Of a stretch of DNA of 64,000 nt, positions 51,372 to 63,300 are shown in pieces (position 1 is the first letter of the stretch; the number at the start of each line of letters is the position of its first letter). This stretch comes from Azorinus chamasolen. Taxonomy: Eukaryota; Mollusca; Bivalvia; Cardiida; Solecurtidae. Made by a program: the position numbers and the translations under genes. The notes beneath the pieces were generated by a model, which did not search any database, had not been told where the DNA came from, and saw only the letters and a program-made list of their open reading frames with translations. The stretch is taken from the NCBI GenBank assembly GCA_963576725.1, contig OY755242.1, positions 22,689,315 through 22,753,314 on the forward strand, read 5' to 3'.

Positions 51372-54300
51372 CTGAAAATGTATACATAACAATGCATTGA
51401 CCAATATGTCTGGTAAAACGGTTGTTTCTGTCTTTAGTTAAACCCTTTCCCTTTTGAATATTCATGTAAGAGATAATGACATATGTAAACAAGAAATAAT
51501 GACATATGTAAACAAGATGTTTTGGTATTTATACAAACTAGATTCAGATCTATCATAATTTCATAAGCAAAATGAGATAGCTCCTATAAGTTGTGAAAAG
51601 GTGTTTATAAGAAGAAAATGGTTAACTCTTTACACCATGAATATTTATTAAGAAATAATGAATATATGAATATTAACCCATTACCTCATAGGCTATTTTT
51701 AGATCCTACCTCTTTGAATAAATCTACTGAAAAGGAGCATTAACTTCAGAAAAGGAAAATTTCAGAATTGTGTATTTTTTAAACCATTGTGATAGAGCAT
51801 TTGCTCCTATGGAGCAAATGCTCTATTTATCACAATGGTTTCAGAAAGTGACTTTTACAGAGGTGTCAAAAGGTGTCAATCTAGGGAGTCATATCTATAT
51901 TATTTCATAAGCAAATAGAGAAGACCCTGATCAGACCCATTGTAAATGGGTTACCTATCGCTAGTATTGCAGACATACATGTAGATATTTTGTAAATTGG
52001 TTTCCTTTCACTAATATTACATAGATATTTTGTAAATGGGTTACCTTTCTGTCACTAGTATTGCAGACATACATGTAGATATTTTGTATATTGGTTTCCT
52101 TTCACTAATATTACATAGATATTTTGTAAATGGGTTACCTTTCTTTTGCTAGTATTACAGACAGTCCTATGAGTTGGGCCAATTCCTCTGCAGTTAATGA
52201 TCCTTTGTCTTCCACCTGTAAAAATGGTATATCACAAGTTTTATTCGCACCATCATTTAAACCAATACTTCATAGATACGCCTTTTAACATTTTTGCAAA
52301 CTTAGTCAACCCAGATGAGATAACACTGGTACCAGGTCTGCTCTGTGTGCTTATGAAACAATATAGACTTGATTCTACAGCTTCTATTATCGCCAAAAAT
52401 TACTGTGTCCTTATGCCATTATAATAACAGAAAATGTGTCCATAGGATAGGGATGGCACGCACGACAGACCTGAAAAGGGGCGACACGGTACAACTCAAT
52501 ATAATTATACTTCAGACCATATATCAAATCATTGCAGCATACACAAGCCAAGAAATCTTTGACAAAAATTTTACAATATGAACTTACGGATGGATGGACA
52601 AAGGTAAAACTTAATGCCCCCATTGCCTAAAAGCGGGGGTATAAAAATCAGCTAAATGGTATTCATAATGAATATTCATGAAGTAAAGGTTTAGGAGACG
52701 GGTCAAGTGGCACAACACCTCACCAGAATGTTTAGTGACAAGGCAAAGCTATTGATAAGACATCTATCCAAATCAATTATAATATTTCTCAGTCAAACCT
52801 TTCTTGTTGGTGCTTATTAGAATTGCCTAGCAAGATACGCAATACATGAACTTAAAAATCAGCTACGATGATGGCAAGTTTAAGCTTTCAAATGCAAGAA
52901 ACATGTTAATCCTTTCCCTGTTCTATGTTTATTCCCAATTTCAGTACCTACTGAATATTAATGGACAAAGAAGTTATAACTAGAAAATTGTGTCTGTAAG
53001 ACATGGTGATGCCCCCGTGGTGGTGCTTGATGATGAAAAAACTGTGACAACCAACTGTTCAGACAAGTGTGACACACAGACAGACGGATGGACGGACAGA
53101 CGCAAAAAAACTAATGCCCCCTGACTATTGTCAACGGGGGCATAATAAAATATTGAAGGTGGAACATTGTAGCCATTTTAGAAAGATAAGAAACGGGACT
53201 ATTGAATTATACCAGCAAACAGCAGACCCTGATCAGACGGCTCCTATAGGAGCCATCCGATCTGGGTCTTCTCTGTTTGCAAATGCATGAAAAAGCATTT
53301 ATATGAAGGAAAGGGTTAACTGTCAATTGCAAAAAGGGTAGACACACATCAGAGACATCCTGCCGGGTCTGCATTGTTATTGTCATACAAAATCCTGTGG
53401 CATATTTAATCCATCATACTGAATGAACTTGACTGTTCCATTACACTTACTTGACTTAGAGTTGTTTTCACCACTTCTGTCTCGCTATGGGTATTTGACT
53501 GTAAAACCTTCACCCCTGTATCAAATGTCCGCAGTCTGAAACATGTAACAAAATGTAACGATTCAGGGCTGTTAGATTTATATCCCTTTACTTCATAAAT
53601 ATTCAAGTACAAAATGATGGGTTTATGAATATTAACTAAATTTCTGTAGTGGTACAAGTATATTAAGGAAATGTTTGGCCCTAGTAAAGAATAGTAGAAT
53701 CAATTATGTTATTCCATAAGCAAACAGACAAGACCCTGATCAAACAGCTCCTATAGGAGCTGCTTGATCAGGATCTATTATTATTATTATACCACATTTA
53801 TATAGCGCTCTTTTCACAAAGGAAGTGTGCTTTCAAAAGCGCTTCACATGATTAAACTGCATGTACAGAAATGAATATATATAATGTGTATAGAATAAAA
53901 CAAATGAAATTTAAGATAGAGATATCAATAAAACTATCAAAATTGAATTAATTTAAGAATTATAGATAAAAATAAAATCATCCTTTTCTGTACACTTTAT
54001 GTCCGCAATTCAAGGGAAATAGACGCACACTGTGACTACCGGTATATTGTGTCTGCCCATTCATGTCACCAAAACTCAAATGAAACATTATATGTACAGT
54101 GTCAGTACATCATACAACACTGAACGAGACAAACAATGCCGTGCCAAGCCGCAACCCAGGTGGTTTCAAAGAGATTGGGCTATCCCTGCCGTCAAGATCC
54201 ACCACCCAGCTCAAAGCGACACACACATCAAGTGCCTACGAACCGTGCTCATCCAAACAACTGACAGGATACTCCTTGACCAATAATTTGCAAGTAACAA

Positions 54301-57300
54301 AATGCTCGAGATGGGAGGGATTCGAAAATGTCCCGACAGTCACAATAGAGTGGCAGGATCGACACTCTGTGGCCAAGGCAACAGTCGTCATGATTAATAA
54401 TTATTAGCTACGTTCCCTTAATTTCCCTATAAAATATGCCAAAGAAACGCGTTTTTCAGACATCAACTGACACTGAATGAGACACACAATGTTGTCCCAA
54501 GCGGTAATCCGGGTGGTTTCAAAAGAGATTGGGCTAGCCCTACCATCAAGATCCATCACTCCGTGGCCAAGGCAACAGTCATCGCGATTGATAATCATCA
54601 GCTACGCCCCTTAATTTCCCTAGTAATGTCCTAGTAAAATATGCCAAAGACAAGCGTTTTTTAGACATAAACTGACACTGAGTGAGACACAATGCTGTCC
54701 CGAGACGCAACCCGAGTGGTTTCAAAAGAGATTGGGCTATCCCTACCATCAGGATCCACCACCCAGCACAATGCGACACACAAAGTGCCCTCAAACAGTG
54801 CCCAACTAAATAACTGACAGGTAATTACTTGACTAATATCTGCCAGGCCTAGTAAAATATGTTGAAGAAATGCGTTTTTAGACATCTTTAAAAAGATGCC
54901 AGTGAGGCATGTCTACTATGTCTGCAAAGAAACTGACAACAGTATAAGTTCTATATCAGTATATATAACAGTAAAGACAGAAGTGGGATCTAGGACATAC
55001 ATGTTCATTCCTGGGACACTAAGTTTTAAACTAGATACAAGAAACAGTAGGTACAAAGTTAAAGTGTCAGTATGAAAGTTTATTCCCTAATTGTGAGGTA
55101 TAAAATAAAAACCCTGTGTATAGAAACATATACAGTAAAACCTCTCTAAACTGGAATGCCAGTAAAGAAGAATTTAGATACTTTCAGATAGGTGGCAGCT
55201 TAATGCAGGGTGAAAGTCCTGCAGAAAGCTCCTAGAGGAACTTCTGCATGACTTTCATCCTGCATTAAGCTGTCACCAGTCTCCAAGACCAATATTTATA
55301 CTAAATTTAATGTCTGGTTTAGAGGGGGTTTACTGTATATTTCAAGGGCTTAGTGTAAAACTAATGTAATTGTGGGGTATAAAACAAAAGCCCTGTGTAT
55401 GGAAACATAAAAAGTAAAACCTCGCTCCAGTAAAGAAGTATTTAGATACTTTCAGATAGGTGGCAGCTTAATGCAGGGTGAAAGTCCTGCAGAAAGCTCC
55501 TAGAGGAACTTCTGCATGACTTTCATCCTGCATTAAGCTTTCACCTGTCTCCAAGACCAATATTTATACTAAATTTAATGTCTGGTTTAGAGGGGGTTTA
55601 CTGTATATTTCAAGGGCTTAGTGTAAAACTAATGTAATTGTGGGGTATATAATAAAAAGCCTGTCAGAGTATAGAAACATATACATGTACATATCAAGCG
55701 CTTAGTGTAAAACTAATGTAATTGTGGGGTATATAATAAAAGGCCTGTCAGAGTATAGAAACATAATTATATACCAACGTCCAAGGGCTTAGTGCAAAAC
55801 TAACGTGATTACAATCTATGGGGCAAAACAGTAGTGACCTTTGTAAACAGTTTGGATCTAGATGAGATGATGAGTAACTCTTCGTCTCATCGGGATCTAA
55901 ACGGTTTGACACTATGATTGTGAGTTTGAAAAGAAATGGAATAAAAGATTGTTTCCAGAATTAAAAAAAGACCATTTAATGATTTTGCAAAAAAATGCTT
56001 ATAGACATTATAGAATGTAATCACAATCTCTTTGCACTAAGCCTTTGAGTTGTTGTACTTCAGAGTTATCTCCCACAAGCCTTCCAGCTGGTTTGTGGTA
56101 GGTCAGTGGTTCTACCCGGGGGTTCTGTGCATGAAACTATGCAAGTTGTTCTGTTTGAAAATTTTAAAAAATATCCGAGGTCTTTCTCCACCTGTATTTA
56201 GCTGGGCTTTGCGATATGAAAGAAATACCGTAAAAGCGATGGAAACAAATTGTCACAAACTACTATGGTATATTACCTGATTGGCAGCTTCATATGTTCA
56301 AACAGCTCACAGGCATTTATAAGATCCTCTGGAGAAATAAGCTGAAAAAAGAACAAATGAATGGGCCTTGTGTGATTTATGCAATACAGTAAAACACCTC
56401 TCATGTAAATCACTCAAAAGAAAGTCTACAGTCCTGCTTTAACCAATTACCTGATAGAATGCCTTTTCACGACCTTGCAAACATACTAGACATGGGAGTC
56501 ATCTAATCAGGGTTTGACGTTTGGTTACCGAATTATACAGATCTGATTTCACAGCTCCTGCCACGCCCAATAAAGTCTGTTCATTTAGCATTACAAAAAA
56601 AATCAGCTAATGAATATTCATAATGTCTAAATTTCTTTCATGAATATTCATCAGGTAAAGGGTTAAGACAGGGTGGTAGTTTCATGTAGATGGAATATAA
56701 TGCAGAAAGCTTAAAAAGTTGTGTGAACAATTTTGATTAACCCTTAACTTTTACTCCATAAATATGCAGAGTAGACCAGAGTAGACCTATATCAGATGGT
56801 GAGCCTCCTGTAGGAAACATCTGATCAGGGTCTCCTCTCTTCATTTAAGAATTAATACAGTATGATTCTACAGCTTCTGCCATTGCCAAAAACTTAGGTG
56901 TTCATGTGTAATTATTATATTTAAACTAATTGATATTCATGATGTAATTAATTTTTACATTACACGAATATTCAGAGGTTAAAACAAAAATGTCCGGCAA
57001 ATTATGCTTAATTCTGACAATTTCCTTCTGCATTAACTCATTCTCTCCTAGGCTATTTTTAGGCCCAACCTTTTTGAAGTAATCTACCGAAAAGGAGCAT
57101 TAATTGTAGAAAAGGGGAGTTTTAGAATTGTGTAGTATTGAAACCAGTGTGATAAATTTATCACAATGGTTGTACAATGTTAATTTTATACGGGCTCAAA
57201 AATGCGTCACTAGGGGGTAATGTGTTAACCCTTTCCTTCATAAATACGCCTTTCAAAGTTTCAATGCCTCTGTAATAGTCACTTCTTGAAACCATTGTGA

Positions 57301-60300
57301 TAAAAAGAGCTAAGAGCAACTGCTCTATTTAACACAATGGTTTCAATACTACACAATTGTAACATTTTCCTTTTCTCTAGTAAATGCTCCTTTTTGGTAG
57401 ATTCATTCAAAGAGGTTGGGTCTAAAAATAGCCAGCCTATGGAGGAAAGGGTTAAGCAGCCATCTGATTTTAAACACTCCCATCTGTATGTTCACTAGGT
57501 GGTAATTGTAAAGAGATTCTTCTGCATTTCTTCATTTGTTAGCTAACTACATCTTCATTAGTTAGCTAACTACATCTTCATTAGTTAGCTAACTACATTG
57601 TATGGAGTCTTTGTCAAACAGTTGACCTTTTGATGAGACACCAAGGTATTCAGCATCTTATCCTGATTACAAGAGTGTTTGAAGAAACATGTGTGCCACC
57701 TTCTGCCAGATATGTGATGAAAAAGATGTGGCGAAAAAAAGCATTACTGACAGACAGTGGAGAAGTGACCTCTAAGTGTAGCTGCTAAAGCAGAAATGTC
57801 ATATCTGATCATGGTCTGTACTGTTTGCATCTCATCAGAACAATCTGTGGTGTGCTAATCTCTCGTCTGCTAGCATGCCTGACAAAAAGGGTAGATCCCC
57901 CCAGGTTGGTTGGACGGTTGATTTGTTCACAGCGTTAACATTGGCGAAAATTTTTGTCGTCATTGCACATACATACTTCAAAGTTGACATGCATGTGCTA
58001 CTTATGGAGGCAAACATTTTTAGGGGTGACTTATTAATGTCTAGGTCATACATCAAGGTCAAAGGTGATATTGGAGGTGTAGTGTTTCACAATCACATCT
58101 TGTCAATGAGGAAGCTAATCGGGCACTGTACTGTTTGTAATGTCATTTTGTATCATGATTTGTAGTCTGTGAGAACAGGCCAATATTTTGTAAACTTAAA
58201 TCTTTGCATGCTGGCAGCTAATTCGTAATTATCTGTACAAACAGCTTGGATCAAAATTCAAACTGTTCAACACTCATACTGTATTGCTGCCAGAGGAGAA
58301 ATGACAGGAAAATTACAGAAGATAATATTTGCAGCCTAAAGCTAGAACACTGACCAAGTAAGAAAGGGTTCAACATGGTGCCAGAAGGGATAGAGGGGAG
58401 AGGGGAAATTGTATAGCAAATAGGTAAGAAAAATAATGTAGCAGGGTTTCTTTAATAATAGCAGTAACATTGACATTTTTGACTTAATCAAGGGTCATAA
58501 CTCAGACATGTCTTATGCGATTTAGCTGGTAATCAAATTTGGCCTAGACTGTTTACCTACAAATATTCTCAGCATGTTTGGTGTATATCAGATGAGAAAT
58601 GTTTGAGCGGACAAGCTTAAAATGGCAAAATTTGACTGAATCAAGGGCCATCATTCCAATGCGATTTGACTGGTAATCAAACTTGTTTGGTGAAGATCTG
58701 ATGAAAACTATTTTAGTAAGAGAGCGTACAAGGCTAAAACGACAAATTTTGACTGAATCAAGGGCCACAACTCAGAGGTGTCTATAAGATTTTACACCTC
58801 TCTGCAAGTTTGGTGAAGATCGGATGAAAACTGTTTGTGATAATCGGACGGACGGGCAGGGTGATTACTACAGGGCACCCCCACCAAGGTGTAGGGCCCT
58901 CATTACTTGGCATGCAAGGAGATAAACATCCCAGCATAGATTACCTCCATTCCTCTAGCTCTGTTCACACGGCAATATACATCTGTTAGCGTCATCATTC
59001 CTCCACACTCCTGAATATAGAACACAGACAGAGACATGGGCAAGATGGGTAAATTATACCTTGTATTCAAGTATAACTCTGTTGTTTCTCCACCAAACCC
59101 CATGTTATGATCAATCCTTAGAATCGTATATCTGTGATTATTTTGAAGAGTGGTCACAACATGGGGCTATGTAGGGAAATGAAGATTTCAGTACATGTAT
59201 TTTGAATTTATAACTATAAATATTCATGGACTATATTTCAAACATGTAATTACACATTAACAATGGAGGTTTTAGCTGTGACAGAAACGTCAGAATCAAA
59301 TCTATATTATAAATTATATAAGCAAACAGAGCAGACTTGTCTCATCTGGGTCTACTCTATTTGCTATAGCTGAAAAAGTCATCTCTATCAAAGAAAAATT
59401 CAAATACTGCTTCCTAATGCATCAGTTGGTCTAGCTCTAAACTATTGGTCTAGCTCTAAACTGTTAGCTCTGAAGATACATTTTCCTAGGCCATGGATAA
59501 AATGTACACTGGATCAAAATACTTAAGCCAACATAGGAGGTGAAGCAGACCCACATACAGTAAAACCACTCTATAGCGGACACTAAACCTTTTACTCCAT
59601 GAATATCTATGTAAGAAACATGACATCATGAATATTGATATGAATTTTATAATGGCCTATGAGCACTGAACTGTTTGGGCATGGCAGAAACTGCAGAATG
59701 AGGTCTTTAGTATTCCAAAAGCAAACGGAGCATGCTATACCCTGATCAGCCAGCTCATACTGCAGCCTGATCTGGGTCTACTTTATTTGCAAAGATGTTA
59801 AGAGGAATATATATGGAGTAAAGGGTTAACCCTTTACTCCATGAATATTGATGTAAATATCACTAAAGGTGATGGAATACCCCCGCTCAACTGCCTTGAT
59901 CGCAAATCAAACAAGATTTGTGCCAGCTTGTGCCACGGTCACACAGACAGACCAATCGACCGACCAACACACTGACTCCTATATACCCCCTCTCAAACTT
60001 CGATTTGATTGTTATAGTAGAACATGGGCACATGCTTTTTTGGCAACTGTAGAATCATATCTACATGTATATCATATCATAAGCAAACAGAGCAGACCCA
60101 GATCAGATGGCTCCTACAGTCTGATCTGGGTCTACTCTGTTTGCAAAGGTGTAGAAAGGAGTATCTATGGGTCTGATCAGGGTCCTCCCTGTTTGTTAAT
60201 GATACACAGTAAAACCACTTTATAATGGCCACTAAATTGTGTTCATTAGTTGGTATTTAGGGCAGGTGGCTGCTTAAAGCACAGTGAAAGTAAAACAGAA

Positions 60301-63300
60301 TGTTCCTATAGGAGCATTCTGTTTTACTTTCACCTTGCTTTAAACAGCCGTCTGCCTTTAAAACAAAATACTTAATGTAATTTAGTGGCCATTATAGAGA
60401 GGTTTTACTGTAATATAAATAAAATTCCTGTGTCCATGTCCTATCTTAATTATTAATCTAATTAATATTCATGATGTCATTATTTCTTGCATGAATATTC
60501 ATGGAGTAAAAGGATAAATAAAGCCACAACACCTTCCTGGCTCAGTGTATTCCGAGAATTTAAACACAAGACAAAACTAGTCAACTATTCCTGTCTCATT
60601 GTTGTCAAAATTCCCACTTGAGTAGCCTTTTTATACCTTTAACCCTTTCCCTGTTAAATATTCATGTAAGAAATAATGTCATCATGAATATTTATTAGCT
60701 GAATTCTTCATATGTTTTTTTGGTATTATTAGAGACTGCAGAGCAGGATCTATTATAATTTCATAAGCTAACAGAGCAGACCCTGATCAGAAGGATACAG
60801 GAGTTGTCAGATACGGCTCTACTCTGTTGCAAATCTGTAAAAAAGCATTAATATGAGGGAAAGAGATAAGACTGTCGAATATTTCCCATCTTGATCAGAC
60901 AAAGTCTCTTGTCTGGATCCAAACTGTTTGCAAAGGTAATCACAAATTCATCATTAGTGTGCAAAGAATTAAATGTCGTCTTAACAGAGTAAATCCTACC
61001 TCTATCGGTGTCTTTAGTGCTTGGGCTAGTTCCCTGGCTAGTTCCTGGTAGTATCTGTCTCCAGAGCCATGGGTTTCCCTGGTAACAGGGTTTGGTATAC
61101 CCATACTGAGCAGGTATGCCTTGAACTTGATCGTCTGTGGAATTATTTAAACAGAGATAAACAACAACACGTATCTAGCATATTATCTGTTTACCTTATT
61201 GAGATATCGTTTGATGACTTTGCAAACAGAGTAGACCCAGATCAGACGGCGTCTGTAGGAGCCATCTTATCAGGGTCTGCTTTGTTTGCTTATGAAGTAA
61301 TATAGAGATCTGATTCTACAATTTCTGCAATGGTAAAAAAACATTGTAATGCCATTATAAAAATATGCTGATTAATATCACTTTCCATGGAAAAAAATTA
61401 TTGCAGAAAATCCTCTTATGAATATAAGATAAGTTCATGATATATATTTAGATAAGCTTATTTAGATTCTGAGGCTGAAAAATATTAAAGGCAGTATTTA
61501 CCTCATCTTCTGTGATTTCACCTTGCTTGTCCTTTATCTTGTTCACTATTGACTTGGATAACGATACCATTTCTTTAGCCTATGAAAACACAGTCATAAT
61601 TGTTTTCCTGGTACACAATAGAAAATAACAATGTCATAAAACAACAGTAAAACTTTATTTCCATTTGATTTTTGATTTGCTAAGAAAGCATAAAAAGACT
61701 CCTCCTGAATAGACAGACAGGTTTCAACCCTTACTCCATAAAATCCTAAAAGAGACATTTGATGAGGGTCTGCTCTGTTTGCTTATGGAATTATATAGAT
61801 TTTGTTGTTCATCTCTATCTTTAATAGCTCCGAAGTTATGGTCAAGCTTAAGAATTTTAGGAAATTAAGCTTTGACCTTGAAGCATGACTTGACATGGCT
61901 TAACTCAAAAGCTTCATGAGATGGGTATGCATGCAGAGTATGAAGTCTCTCTCCCTAATACATGTATTTCAAAAGTTATTCTAGAAATGTGACCTTTAAC
62001 CTTGATGTTTGACCTTGACCATTTACTACTCATCATGGCAACCCTCAACTCCAAATATGAGGACTCCAGGTGAAAACTGGATGAGTTATTGATCAGAAAC
62101 CATTTGGTCTAATTTGACCCTTGACCTTGAAGTTTGACCTTGATCTCTCATCTACTGATCACAAAGTCTATTGGGGTCATCTACTGATCATGACTAATCT
62201 CCCTAATATATATGAGGATTTTACGTGAAAACAGGATGATGATTTATTGACCGGAGACCATTTGGTCTATCAGCAGACAGATGAACACTTTCAAAGCTAT
62301 TTCCCACACGTGCAATTTATCACTCTTTTTTAAAGGTAGGCATAATTAAAAGAGTCTCAGATATGACGCATGTTGAGCAAAATATGTAATACCTTGTCCT
62401 ATGCTTAGTATGATAATGAAGATGATGTGATTCTAATGTGTACCAACAGTATAGAATTTGTCTGAGAATAAGAGCGAGTGTACAGACATGTCCTCATATT
62501 TACAATTCAGACTATTAACCATGACTCCATAGATACACTTTTTTTCATGCCTCTGTAAACAGAAAAGACCAAGATCAGACAGTTCCTACAGAAGCCATCT
62601 GATCAGTGTCTGCTCAGTTTGCTTATGAAATGATATGGTTCTGATTCTAAAATTTTTGTCAATTCCCTTGTCTATAGTAACATTATAAAAATTCAGTTTA
62701 ATTAACACATTACCCCCTAGTGACACATTTTTGCGCCTCTATAAAATTCACATTATGAAACCATTGTGATAAATAGAGCATTTGCTCCTATAGGAGGCTA
62801 TGCTCTATTTATCACAATGGTTTCAAACTACAAAATTCTAAAATGTTCCTTTTCTCTAGTTAATGCTCCTTTGTAGGTGGCGGTGGTCTAGTGGTAACGC
62901 GCTTGACTATCAGTCCGGAGGTCCGGGGTTCAAATCCCGGTCCCACCCGGGAATTTCAGAGACGCTTTTCCGTGTCTCCCACCCGCACATCCTCTCCACC
63001 CAGGGGTTAAAATGGGTACCTGTGAGGGTCACTCGCCGGTACTGCGGCTGCATGATTGCGCCACATGTTAGCAGTGCTCAATATTGTAGGCCAATGACTC
63101 AATGATCAGGGGAGTAAATGTACAGTCGGCTGAGCGGTCATTCGGACTGAAAGTAGACTATAACTAGGTACTTTACTTTTTAGTAGATTAATTAAAAAAG
63201 ATTGGGTCTAAAAATAGCCTTGGAGAGAATGAGTTAATATTCATGATGTCAAAATTTCTTGCATGAAGTATTGGGTAAAGTGTGCTTCTCATTTCATGGT

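Larger units (their letters stand above)
55065..55790. repeat. ~275-bp direct duplication plus short tandem tail
   Basis: A flank (AATTGTGGGGTATAAAACAA .. GGGCTTAGTGTAAAACTAAT) and its MITE-E are repeated once at about 275 bp. A short flank-only unit (GTATATAATAAAAAGCCTGT) is then repeated twice, with the MITE lost. Confidence 0.8.

Noticed and set aside
54032..54407. Overlapping ORFs of 84 and 102 codons
   Set aside because: They lie in a three-copy diverged repeat, on both strands, with no recognised domain.
62876..62948. Functional tRNA gene
   Set aside because: The T arm and boxes are good, but the sequence runs on into a SINE body and the anticodon arm does not form a clear stem.
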